Positions 34,827-45,697 of a stretch of DNA of 64,000 nucleotides are shown piece by piece; within the stretch, counting starts at the first letter, position 1; each line of letters opens with the position of its first letter. Origin of the DNA: Neckera pumila. Lineage: Eukaryota; Streptophyta; Bryopsida; Hypnales; Neckeraceae. The notes under the pieces were generated by a model. That model saw only the letters and a list, made by a program, of their open reading frames with translations, was not told the DNA's origin and did not search any database. The stretch lies in the NCBI GenBank assembly GCA_963969595.1, contig OZ018417.1, forward strand, positions 19,594,501 through 19,658,500, written 5' to 3'. Position numbers and translations under genes: made by a program.

Positions 34827-35330
34827 GTTGTGAGTGGTTTAGGAAAGAATAACCAAGATTGGAAAGTATTAATTCCAGTTGGTTGGAGATTTTGTGGTTT
34901 GTGAGTTTTGTGAGCTTTGAGTTTTGTGAGGGATTAGTCATTTCGAATTCTAGCAGAGGTTTAGTTTTTGGGTTTGTCATGGTTTTGGTTTTGTGAGTGG
35001 TTTAGCAAAATATGACCAAGATTGGAAAGTATTTCAGCTAGTTGGAGCCTTTCCAGTGGTTTGGGGATCCTACAGGGAGCTTTGCATTTTGTAAGGGATT
35101 GGTTGCAGTTCAATTCGAACAGAGTTTTGATTTTGGTTTTGGTTTTGGTTTTCCAAAGAATGACCAAGATTGGAAAGTATTTTAGTTGGAGATTTTCCAG
35201 TTGTTTAGGGGTCCTGCAATGAGCTTTGAGGTTTGCGAGCGATTGTTTGCAGTTCAATTCTAGAAGAGTTTTTTGTTTTTGTTTTTTTGTTTTTGTTTTG
35301 AGTTTTTGTTTTTGTTTGCGTGTGCACAGA
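34827..35330 (+). repeat. Three diverged tandem units (about 150-163 bp) in the permease 5' leader
   Basis: Each unit contains NACCAAGATTGGAAAGTATT (anchors at about 34850, 35013 and 35161), then a TTGGAGATTTTCCAGTTGTT-like stretch, GAGCTTTGAG/GAGCTTTGCA, and an ending ATTCTAGAAGAGTTTT-like block. Units 2 and 3 end in GGTTTT and GTTTTT microsatellites (35130-35155, 35265-35320). The block lies between the C-rich region and the ATG, so it is leader or leader-intron sequence. TTTTGTGAGTGGTTTAG also repeats at the same spacing. Confidence 0.75.
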
Positions 35331-35367
35331 GCGAATGTGAAGTTTTAACTCAAGGCTGCAAAGAGCT

Positions 35368-38300
35368 ATGGAAGCCATTGACAGGGAACATGTCCAACTT
35401 GGGCACACTGGACACGCCAAGCTTGGTCAAACCTCGGATGACACTTTAGGGGCGGTGGAAAATGGCACTGCTGCCCCTGCTGCTGGTGGTTTTGACGGCA
35501 TCGGGAAGAAGATTGACGACGACTTGTATGACGACGACGGAAAACCTCGCCGGACAGGTCAGTTGCTCTTCTCTCTCGCTCTTGTGTTTTTTTTTGGCAA
35601 AAATTTAGAGGAACATTCCTCTCCAAGTTTACAGCAATGGAACTCTACAACCTTTCTTTTAATGGGAAGAGTAGATACTTTGCTGCACGTGCATGAAAGG
35701 TAGAAGATACTCATGCGGTCTTGCTGCATTTTAACTAATATGTAGGAGCGTGATACTTGGAAGATGTACAGTGCTATGTAGACTCTTGTAAACTGATTTC
35801 TTGGAGGTTTTAGACCGCTACAAGTTGCAGTAGAATATATAACCCCATTTCCTGCCGAACGTCAGTGGTCAAAGACAACTACTGTAGCTGAGTGATGCTT
35901 ATACACCTTGCTAATTGAAGGGCAATGAAGTTGATGTGTAAACAGCAGAAGTGTCTTGTACTTTGATTCCGTCTGCTAGGAAGGTCTCTTTGTTTGTTTC
36001 AAACAAGAAAGAAAGAAAGAAAGTATGAAAGTGTCTGGGAAGAGATGAGTAGCTGGTGGTAAAAGGGGTTTTGTATACATGTAAACGGTTTTTGCTGCAG
36101 TAGTGTTTTTTTCTCTTCCTAGCTGACTGTGTGTTGTATGAATTGCAGGGGGGGTATATACTTCAGCAGCGCATATCATTACGGCTGTGATAGGCTCTGG
36201 TGTCTTGGCGTTGTCATGGAGCTTCGCTCAAATGGGATGGATTGCTGGGCCCATCATTCTTCTGGCTTTTGCTTGGTGTACTTACTACACCTCTCGACTG
36301 CTGGCTGACTGTTACCGGTCCCCCGACCCTGTCACTGGGAAGCGGAATTACATCTACATGGATGCCATCGAAGCCAACTTGGGTACTGATACGCTTTCAT
36401 CTCCTTCGTAACATTCTTTTATTTCTCCCTTAAATAGTCCTTATGTGACACGTCACCAGGGCATGGAAGACATAACCCTCGATCTTGCGGAGGGATTTTT
36501 GTTTCAGTATAGAGTCTACTGCAGCCTCACTATCTGTGGCTGTATTTTTGTGGGAATCAAAAGACCTTGCGAGATCTGGTTAATAATGTCATGTTGGTTA
36601 ACTATTGAATAGCTCGTTTGGAACTTTGTCTCGATTTCTTTCAAAGTTTTGTAGGCTTGTAGTCGTGTGCTGAGATTGATTCACATGCGTTTGTGCAGGG
36701 AGAAGGCAGCAGATAGTATGTGCTTGGGTACAATACAGTAACCTTATTGGCACCAGTATTGGCTACACCATTGCTACTGCAACCAGTGCCAAGTACGTAA
36801 AAGTGACACAAGCTATTGTAACAGTCTCTTAGACAGTGCTTCTTTTCTTATGGCGTTTCTGTGTTTTACCATGTTTTTTTGGATGGCCTCCCAACAGATA
36901 TTTATTTTTGTTTGAAGGCTTTCTTGCAGAGCTAGACCTATTGCAGAGAAGGAGCTAATCCGTTCATTTACCGTGTCCTTAGCATTTTCAACTTCTGATG
37001 AAGCTCTTATTGTAGACCCGATTGTAGATTAGCCGCTGTGACTGACCACTGGTCGACCAAGAGAACTCTGTAACGCTAAGTCTGATTGTTTTGGTTTTGT
37101 AGGGCAATTCAGCAACAGAATTGTAAACACCACAATGGACTGGATCACGTATGTCCGGCGTCAACAACAGTTTACATAGCGCTATATGGTTTAGTCCAAA
37201 TTTTTCTCTCACAGATCCCCAATTTTGGCGAGCTTTGGTGGCTCTCTTACGTTGCTGCGTTTATGTCGTTCACATATTCCTTCATCGGCTTGGGACTTGG
37301 TATCTCAAAAGCTGCAGGTGAGTGACAATTCTTCGCCTTGACTTCTTTACTCTGACTGCCCCGAGAGCCCCTGAAATGACTATGACATCGTTCTAGGTGT
37401 GCTATAGTCAATCACAGCATGATATTCAAAGATGTTTCAGAGTAGGTCATGTTATAGAGGTCATGGGAGCATGAGCGTAACTTTTTTGTTGCTTATTGAA
37501 TATTTGTGAAACTTGGTCCTATTAAATCGATAAAATAATTTACTGGGATCTTCTGGAAACTACAAATGCCTATTTAAAGGCGTCAATGCTGTGAGCACTA
37601 GAAAAAAAAAGAGTCAGGCCGAATTTGGGCTACTTGGTCCGTTAGGGATTAACAGTTTCAAGGTGCAGAAACTATGTGGAGTTTCTTGGTTCTTAAATTA
37701 TGTAAGGGATTTTTGTACATCGGTTAATTTCTTTTTTGTCACATTGAATTTTATTTTAACGTAAGGGATATCGACTTTCAGGGGGAGGGGCAGGGCACGA
37801 TCATGGGAGCGTGGGTGGTGCGTCAATTTGCTATGACGCGACAAACACAATTTGCTCATTCCAGTCAACACCACAAAAGACGTGGAACATATTCACTGCT
37901 CTTGGCAATATGGCTTTTGCGTACTCCTTCTCCATGATCCTTATTGAAATTCAGGTAAGCGTATGTCAAAACATTTATTACGAGTACTATCACTTCGCTG
38001 TAGGGCTAAGGAGAAATATTTGATGTGAATAGTTCTACTTCAGGAGCATGTTTCTCATGCATGGAGTTGAGAATCGCAAGAACCCTCCTCTGGGGTGTTA
38101 ATTGAATCGACCTTGTCTTTTTTGCTTAGTCCTCTACAGAGCAAATCTTCTTATCTTATTAATGAGCAAACAAAAGGCCATTTCATCTTACATGCCTCAC
38201 GACATTAACCAGTTCTACTATATTGGGGAGGGTTGTTCCATCCTCAGGTGAGGGTCACCTATATTGGTTTCATGATGGCCTTAGAATCATTTTATCATCA

Positions 38301-39824
38301 TAGTTTTTGATTTTTTTTTGTTTCATTTTCCCAATCCAATAACGTCTGGTGTACAGGACACCATTAAAAGCCCACCTTCTGAAGCCTCACAAATGAAGAA
38401 GTCCACATTCATTTCGATCGGGACGACCACGTTCTTTTACATGTCGGTGGCTATTTGTGGCTACGCTGCGTTTGGTGATGGCGCACCAGGGAACTTGCTC
38501 ACCGGATTCAGCACTCCTTATTGGCTTGTGGATTTTGCAAACACGTGCATTGTGATCCATCTAATTGGTGCCTACCAGGTAACTACACGCACTACTGCAT
38601 TGTGCATATTTATTCTGGTCCTCACAATTAAGAAGCATTTCAAATTACTCTGGACGATTGTGCGCTTGTGCTCTCAAATGATTTCTTCTTCTGAAAAGTG
38701 ATAAATGAGGTCTTTCAGATTAGGAGCCCATACTAAGCTCTTGACAATTAAAATTGATCCATTGTCTCTTCAAAAACATGTAACGATTTAAACTACAGAG
38801 GTCATTAGCCTAAGATCATGCGATCAAATTTATTCTGCTTGTTCTGAACAATCTTCCGTGTTCCAGCCAAAAGAAATTTATTTTGATGTGTAGCTCCTCA
38901 GTCCTCACGAGTGATCTTTTTCGCTACTGATTTGTGTGATGCTTCCACAAAAAACCATGTGTCCCGTGAAAAACTTTAGTTTAAATTAACTTGATTTAGG
39001 CTTTTTACCCAAACAGAAAGTCAAGTTCAATTTTTGATTCACTATCTTGTTGATCGGTTAGAGATATTCAACCTCTTGGCTCTCCAATCCATGCCATCAG
39101 TACGCTGTTCTTACTAACGGGGTCCCATGAAAATTGAATCTTGCTAGTGAGGTCTCAGTGGCCACTTAAAATCACTCCCAAAATATTGGCGAAACATAGT
39201 GATATTCCATTTGTTTGTGAGGTGTCAAAAAAGGGCTTAAGGCAGAAATTTGCACAGATTTTTGAATGCTTTGAAATAGTATATAGAGTAGTAGTTTTAT
39301 GAGTACGAATTACTGTTTCAGGGTATCCATTGATTGCACCAGTCAGGGTGATCTGAATATGATCGGATTGATACAACTCTCTTCCAAATTTGGTGCAGGT
39401 TTACACGCAGCCCGTATATGGCTTCGTCGAGCTATGGTGTTCCAGGAGATGGCCCAACAGCGTATTCCTCAACATGGAGTACGTTTTGAGACTCCCAGGA
39501 AAGCGCAGATTCAAGCTGAACGTGTTCCGCTTGATCTGGCGAACTGTGTACGTGATCATCACCACCATCATCTCCATGGTCATTCCCTTCTTCAACTCGG
39601 TGCTGGGCATTCTGGGGGCCATCGGTTTCTGGCCTTTGACAGTCTACTACCCTATCGAGATGTACATACGTCAAGTTCATGTGAAGAAATGGGGCCGAAA
39701 GTATATCCTCCTCCAGCTGCTCAGCTTTATTACCTTTCTGGTTTCCATTGCTGGCTTGATTGGAGGTGTGGCGGGGATCATCGAAGCGCTCAAGGAAGTC
39801 ACCCTTTTCAAGGCTACTCCTTGA
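35368..39824 (+). CDS. Amino acid permease, AAP/AAAP family (7 exons, 517 aa)
   Basis: Joining seven exons (35368-35557, 36149-36382, 36699-36792, 37103-37317, 37782-37954, 38357-38578, 39399-39824) gives an uninterrupted 517-aa protein, and all six introns obey GT-AG with matching phases. Family landmarks run in order: acidic DDDLYDDDGKPRRTG before helix 1 (residues about 49-64), HIITAVIGSGVLALSW (helix 1), YMDAIEANLGGRRQQIVCAW, YSNLIGTSIGYTIATATSAK, the NCKHHNG loop, FMSFTYSFIGLGL, ALGNMAFAYSFSMILIEIQ, MKKSTFISIGTTTFFYM, GYAAFGDGAPGNLLTGF, and WPLTVYYPIEMYI near the end. These are typical of plant proton-coupled amino acid symporters with about 11 helices, acting at the plasma membrane. The N-terminus is longer than in common AAPs (about 480 aa). 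The first ATG of exon 1 was chosen; substrate range cannot be read from sequence. No defect was seen, so the gene is probably functional. Confidence 0.93.
37600..37655. repeat. Fragment of a TTAA-family element in permease intron 4
   Basis: TTGGTCCGTTAGGGATTAAC (about 37637-37656) is close to the right end of the 45.7-kb family (TTGGTCCTTTAGGAGTTAA at 50234-50251). GCACTAG lies nearby at 37588. A matching left end was not found, so it is a solo or truncated end. Confidence 0.45.
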
Positions 39825-40935
39825 AATCCATTGATTTGAATGAATCACTGATAGCTGATTTGGTTCCACGAGCACACTTCTGTTGGCTTCCATAAAAGAA
39901 TTGCAGACGGGATTTTCTCCAAGTTTGCTCGTTGGCGGCACATTTGGTGGTACACGAACTTGTTGGGAGAGAGCATCGTTTAAGCAAGGTGTTCGTCAAG
40001 TTAAGTTTTGACTGCTAAGTGCCACCTCTTGTCAAATAGAATCCGATAGGCCACGGGCTCATCATTTCTGTATGCTATGTCTTTTGCCAGAATGGGAAGA
40101 GTTCTGGCGTTACTAACACTGTAGTCTATGTACCACAATGATGCTATTTGCTGTGCATTTCTCATGCTCAGCCTCTTATAATTCCTCCGGTCACAACCCG
40201 ACCTTTTTATTGTCGTCCCAGTGCTGTCGACCAAAATGCTCATGATTTTAAATCGAGTTCTATGTAACTGATTTTCAATTAACAGTGTTGCATGCAATAG
40301 TGGATTCGAAGAAGTACTTCGGTTGCAGAACTCTGCAAGTTCGACTATCCTCCTTTTTACCCTTGTCAAATGTCTCGCTGTTATTAAATTTGTATGCAAC
40401 TTCTTCTACCAGTGCTAGTGTGAGTAGATAGTGAGTTTGGATAGAAGAGATCTCGGTTCATTGAGATTTGGTGAGAGATCTATACCTGAAATGAGGTTTG
40501 TTGTCTTGTTTTGTTTGTTAAAGTGCAAACAAACAAACATTCCTAGATGTTTTAAACTCTGCATTATTCGTATTGTTGGAAAGCTCTTTGTGAGGAGTGG
40601 TGTTTCGTGGTGTTTGGACCTATGGTGTGAAAGTTATCAAATTTCAAATTTTGTATGAATTTAAAAATTATAATTTATTATTATTATTATTTTATTATAG
40701 TCACTTGTAGAAATTTGGAAAGATAAAAGCATTCCAGATGATGGTTTTGAGTTAAATCTGAGTTATTTTAAACAAAGCTGTTTTAGTTTTTGTGTTATTT
40801 TAAACCATAGTTGTGTTAGTTCAGTCCAGGCTTAACACAAAATCACCGTTTTAGAATGTGTGGATATCTACTAGTGACTGTGGCAACCGGCACATGGCGC
40901 ACTAGCGTCTGTAATATTGAAATGGTCTCATTGTA
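39825..40935. other. 3' flank of the permease gene, with a repeat copy at 40608-40650
   Basis: No downstream gene. The 3' untranslated region and polyadenylation site must lie in the first few hundred bases, but no clear AATAAA is present. GTGGTGTTTGGACCTATGGT near 40608 is the inverted partner of the 33.6-33.9 kb repeats. An ATT microsatellite is at 40668-40698. The minus frames 40001-40399 and 39432-39941 are by-products or random. Confidence 0.5.
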
Positions 40936-41108
40936 CTATCCAAGGCAAATGTTCATAACATTCAGTAGCTCTACAGTGATGGTGTGATATATTCCACACC
41001 CCAACAGTGTTTCATCAGTAGTTACTGATGAATTAGACAGGTGGAGGATATAGAGACACACCATCACTGTAGAACCAAGGCAACATTTACACAAGCTACT
41101 GAATGTTA
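40936..41108. repeat. Rearranged palindrome with a central hairpin
   Basis: CTACAGTGATGGTGTG (about 40971-40986) is the inverse of CACACCATCACTGTAG (41058-41073). CCAAGGCAAATGTT and ACATTCAGTAGCT on the left match AACATTTACACAAGC/CTACTGAATGT and CCAAGGCAACATTT on the right in shuffled order. In the centre TCATCAGTAGTTACTGATGA is a 20-base hairpin. It may be a snap-back MITE. Confidence 0.65.
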
Positions 41109-41700
41109 TGTTTCTCCATGTTGTTTTTTTGAGGTTTTCCTAAGAAATTGCCTGATCACATGAATCCAATGTAAGGGAACAAATTGGGCTTCAATCTCCA
41201 GACTTGTGCATGAGTTATGCCCACACTCTTGGACATCACACAAAGTCATATACCGTACGTTTAGGTTTGATTCCGCAACTTGTTGAAATAATTTAATTTT
41301 CACATTTCGACAATTCGGCAGCCTTTTTTGATTTTCCTGATTTTCCCTTATTTTCAAAATAGTTGAAAATTTCTCAAATTATTCCTTGAAATTTTTTCAG
41401 ATTTTCAGAAATAATTGTAGAATTTTTAAAATTTCCGACACGATCAAAATTTTGCCTAGTTATTTACGAAACTGACCTACATGTACAGTAACTCAAAAGA
41501 CATGGCAATGGTCATTGCTTGTAAACCATATTCCTCAGTGAATTGCCGTTCAAAGCTTTGATCACAATGGAAGTAAAAAATTAGTCTTAGTTTTATTATT
41601 TATACTAGATTCTTGAAAGTAGAAATGGCCAAAAATCATTTCAACAACATTAATTGATGAATGCTGTAAGCTGTAATGGATACAAAGGTAGATCCATCAA
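41109..41700. other. No gene seen
   Basis: AT-rich 3' flank of the minus-strand dirigent-like pseudogene. Confidence 0.45.
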
Positions 41701-42084
41701 TCACTCCATTCTATTTTCCAACGACAAGAGTCCATTTTTGAACATTGTATTGAGAGCCTGTGGTCTGCACCACTAGCCTCTGGCCCAAGAAGTTTCCGGT
41801 CCCTGCCAGCGCAGCCAGCTGCCTGTTGTTGGAGACATTGAACAACGCTTGCTGACCAACAACCTACATACAAGTTGTAAGAAAATGTATAAAACAAGTC
41901 AAAAGAAATTAACACACCGAAACACTAAATAATGCATAATAGGAACTGTAATAATGTTATTAAAAGTGCCCAAAAAAATTAACACACCGAAACACTAAAC
42001 ATGCATAACAGGAGCCGTAACAATTGTCCTTCTTAATAGAATTTGATTTTGCAATCTGTTTACAATGTGTTCAAAATACTCAGC

Positions 42085-42930
42085 TTTCATTACATGGCCC
42101 CTAAAATCATACTAACATATCAAAGTGACATTGAAATGCATGTCAGGAGCTTGGAAACTGGAATCAGAAATGGCAATGCCCTTGGCAAGGCTCCTCAAAT
42201 GGCACAAACACATCAAAGTGCCATTGAAATGCACATAGTAGAGGAGCTTGGAAACTGGAGGACAAGGCTTCTAAAATCATACTAACACTAAATCAACTGC
42301 CATTGAAGTGCACAAACGGATGCTTGGAAACCGGAACGCAGACATGGCAAGATGCCTAGCTCGTTAATATCATACCAACACATCAAAGTGCCATTATATT
42401 GAAATGCATGTACAGACTCCTGGAACTGCGATCAGACATCGCAAGGCTCCTGAAAGCATACAAACAAATTGAAGTGGCTTTGAAATAGACAAAATAGAAC
42501 GCTTGAAAATTGGAAACATGCAAGGCTCCAAAAAGCATACTGACATATCAAAGTGCCATTGAAATGCTCATAAATTAAAGAAGCTCGGAAATTGTAATGT
42601 GCACACAGACATGGCGGGGCCCTTAAAATCACAGTGCCCATTGCAATGCATGAAGAGAAGCTAGGAAACTAGAATGTAGACAGGACAAGCTAGGCCACTA
42701 AAACCATAATATTATAATGTCCAGCACACAACCCCCCTGGCAACTAGAATCAGAGATGGCAAGGCCCCTAAAATCATACAAACAAATCAAATTGCCATTC
42801 CAATAGACATCTAGAGGCTTTGAAACTGGACTGTAGACATACCAAGACCCTCCCAAAGTCAATGTGCCATTGAAATGCATGTACAGCTCTTATAGACTTC
42901 TAAAAACTAGACTGGTGGCATGGCAATGCC
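42085..42930. repeat. Minisatellite, about 9-10 diverged units of roughly 85-100 bp
   Basis: The words ATCAAAGTGCCATTGAAATG, GAGCTTGGAAACTGGAAT, GACATGGCAAGGC and AAAATCATACNAACA recur in order across the block. It lies in the last intron of the dirigent-like pseudogene and accounts for most of that intron's length. The open frames here are repeat translations. Confidence 0.8.
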
Positions 42931-43125
42931 CTTCTGGAATGCCATGCCATGCATGACGATCGAAGCTTAATATTTGTACCTTGTAGGTAGTCTCCACCAA
43001 GTCATTGGGCTGGTTCATAGGGAATTTTTTTGAATTTACCACGTAGCAAACCACGTTCATTAACACTTCCAAAGTGGTAAACTCACTACCATTACCACCT
43101 TCTAAGTTGTAAACTCTATTACATT

Positions 43126-44291
43126 CACTAGAAGGAAATGAGGGGTTTTGCAACTACACTATGCAACTGGTTTTCAATTGCATAGGACATTTGGGCTTGG
43201 TTTGGGACTAGTGATAATTTGGAGACTTCTCGGTAGACTTATAGTTGTTGTGGACACCATCTCATGGGTGACTTGTTTGCGACTTGTAGAATATAGAATA
43301 TTAATTTCATTGATTTGTAGATTTCAAAATTTCAAAATTACCTTTTTTTCTAGATTTTTGAATTTCAAATCTACCTTTCTTCTAGACTTTGGAATTTTAA
43401 ATCTATCTTTTTTCTAGATTTCAAAATTCCAGATCTATCTTAATTCTAGATTTCAAAATCCAAATATTGATATTTAATAGATTTTACGATTAGGAAACCC
43501 TATAATTCAATAGATTTTAAAATCTCTTGGATTTTATATATTGTTTGATTACTAAAGATTGTAGAAATCTATAAACTATAAAAATTGATACTCTGTAGAT
43601 ATCTACAAATCATAGAAATCTTAGAATTAAATAAAAAAACTAATTGTATAAGACTACAATAACTTACAAGTCTTATATGTCTAATCTAATGGTAGTCTTT
43701 ACAATTGATATGGGACAATTGATATAAGTCAAATGGGAATGAACTCTAGAAGCAACTAGGAAACAACTAGAAAACGACTAGAAAACAACTAAGAAACAAC
43801 TAGTATACAACTTAAAAGCAACTAAGAAATGACTAGTTTGACACTTAGAAAATTCAATTTTTTTTTATTTGGTGGCATTCATTTGGTTCACTTTTCTATT
43901 GATTTCTTCTAAATCAACAAATCACTCTCCAAATCAATAGAAAAGTGAATCAAATCTATGCAAACAAATCAACAAAAAAGCTAAATTTCTAGTAGTGTAG
44001 AATATGACTAAGAAACAACTAGTGTACAACTAAAAAGCAATTAGAAAGCAACTACTGAAGAACTTTGGTCATTTTACAGTTGCAATCTTTTTCTAGTTGT
44101 TTTCTAGTCATTTTTTGCAACTATAGATTGACTTTTTTGCAACTAAAACAATGTATCTATGCTGTAAAAGAACAACAAAAAACAATGAAGTTAGATTTGG
44201 TGCTAATAGAGAGGATTACAGTCATACGATGGTTGTATAGGATACTAGTTGTATAGTAGCCGGTTGTGCTGGACACATTTTTCTTCTAGTG
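43126..44291. mobile_element. Non-autonomous CACTA element inserted in the dirigent-like gene
   Basis: The ends are CACTAGAAGGAAATGAGG and CACATTTTTCTTCTAGTG. The 3-bp ATT stands on both sides (43123-43125 and 44292-44294). Dense subterminal motifs such as AACAACTAG, GACTAGAAAACAACTA and GCAACTA occur toward the right half. The interior is shared with the element at 11700-13503. There is no transposase gene, so it depends on a CACTA transposase elsewhere. Confidence 0.85.
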
Positions 44292-44557
44292 ATTGCCATG
44301 ATGGTAAACTCAAAAAATCCCCTTGTGATTGATAATCACCGTCACTTGTGTACAATACTTCTTATTGCCGTCAAGCACATACAAGCCCTGCATATTCCCA
44401 ATTGACAAAGACACGGGGTCCTTCGTCGCCATGATCGTTTTGTTCACCACCACCAAAGCGCCGAACTGGAGCTCGCTCACGTTCCCACCAGGCCCAACAA
44501 CAGCACTACAAAGACTAGCACGACCAGTGACAATGGTACTAGTGGAGATGCAGCCAT

Positions 44558-44720
44558 AGCTGATAGAAAATTAAACTGATTGAAGGAAAATGACCTAGCT
44601 AGAGTCACACATGCACTCATGGATTTGCTTTGCGGATCTTAAGAAGCCTATGCTTTGCGGATCTATGCTTTGCGGATCTAGAGAAGCCTATCCAACTTAT
44701 ACTAAAGTGTTGTACATCTG
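44558..44720 (-). promoter_or_regulatory. Upstream region of the dirigent-like gene with a three-fold 14-bp repeat
   Basis: TGCTTTGCGGATCT (plus strand) occurs at about 44627, 44650 and 44664, the last two almost adjacent. On the gene's strand this is AGATCCGCAAAGCA. A TATAAG motif (plus CTTATA, about 44696) lies about 140 bases before the ATG, so the repeats fall between TATA and start. Confidence 0.5.
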
Positions 44721-45377
44721 CAAGTCTTATGCAGGCACTGGGGTGGGGGAACTATGGTCAATTTTGTTAAATTGGCGCAATTTCATTTAACTGGCGCAAT
44801 TGACTCACTCCAGTGAAATGATTTAGGGGCTAGGAGGGGATGGTGTCCATTTTGTAATTTGATATATTCCACTATATACATTGGCATTTCCAATTAGCTA
44901 GATTGATTCAATATAATTCTACATATATTAGCTTGTGCTAGTTTTCATAGCTTTGTGTAGATTTGGGTCACAATATTTAGGCGCCAGAGTTGTTTTAATT
45001 TTTCAACAATATTTACCTTCATTTATTTGCATTGATCTATTGACACAACAAGTCAATGCAAATATTCACATGAAGCTTATTTGGTATCTTCTGTAATAAT
45101 CACAAAAGAGATGCAGAAGTTTTCCCATAAAGAGTCGAGCGGGGTGACTTCTCTTGTGCCCATTTGCCCCTCTTTGACTTTCTTTGCCTATCTTCAAGCT
45201 CTCTGCCCAAACAATCCATTGACCCAATTTTCATCCCGATTGACTGCCCCTTACTATCTTATATTCCCATTACTTCTATAAACAGAAGAAAAGACACAAC
45301 TTATAATCTAAGCATATTAAAGGAGATGGCACACATGGCACATAAATTCTTGGTTTAGATTGACTACCACCTAGCCC
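44721..45377. other. No gene seen
   Basis: AT-rich sequence. The small plus frames at 45081-45358 overlap and are not recognisable. Confidence 0.4.
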
Positions 45378-45697
45378 TTAATCCCTAAAGGACAGAACAC
45401 CGTTTTTTGGCAACATAGTGATTTTGGGCAGTTCACTACGAACGGTGTTTTTATTTTTTTTCTTTGAAAATTTCACAAAAATGTGCCCAAAGAATAGCTT
45501 TAAGGCCCAACAATTTTCATAACTTTTGACTACACAATTTAAAATTTATTGCGTGATTATCGGTTTTCGTTACTCGGTGGGCAGCTCGGGCAGCTCAAAA
45601 AACTTCTTTAAAAAATAACATTTTTGAAAAATGAAAAGTTAAAAGTGGTTCTAGAGAAATATTTAAGAATAGAAAAGTTTGAATCACTTCATTTTGT
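45378..45697. mobile_element. TTAA-family element, 5' part, truncated
   Basis: TTAA then TCCCTAAAGGACAGAACACC starts a sequence that parallels the first 320 bases of the neighbouring element at 45698 (both have CGTTTTTTGGC, ATTTTGGGCAG and GGCAGCTCGGGCAGCTCAA / GGGCAGTTTGGGCAAAT). It stops where the next element begins at a TTAA. TGAGGTGAGAGTTATTAGGG after 46629 may be its continuation, which would make the next element a nested insertion. Confidence 0.6.

Larger units (their letters stand above)
41711..44557 (-). pseudogene. Secreted dirigent-like protein, disrupted
   Basis: The minus-strand ATG at 44557 opens a signal peptide (MAASPLVPLSLVVLVFVVLL). The mature part continues in another frame after about 25 codons, at GTGGGAACGTGAGC, so one indel has occurred. 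It reads FGALVVVNKTIMATKDPVSL, then IGNMQGLYVLDGNKKYC, resembling the G-x-x-V-V-x-D/N ... VGxxQGLYV region of dirigent proteins. The coding part is then broken by the CACTA element 43126-44291. The next piece, SEFTTLEVLMNVVCYVVNSK to VETTYK, ends at a donor (AAG/GTAC, 42980). The last exon, 41711-41863, begins in phase after TATGTAG and reads VVGQQALFNVSN, LAALAGTGNFLGQRLVV, YNVQKWTLVV, then stop. Dirigent proteins steer stereoselective radical coupling in the apoplast. Frameshift, stop and insertion make a working product unlikely. Family assignment rests on motif pattern only. Confidence 0.55.

Noticed and set aside
39299..39941. Frames of 198 codons (plus) and 169 codons (minus) over permease exon 7
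   Set aside because: Out-of-frame shadows of the real exon; the permease frame there matches family motifs.
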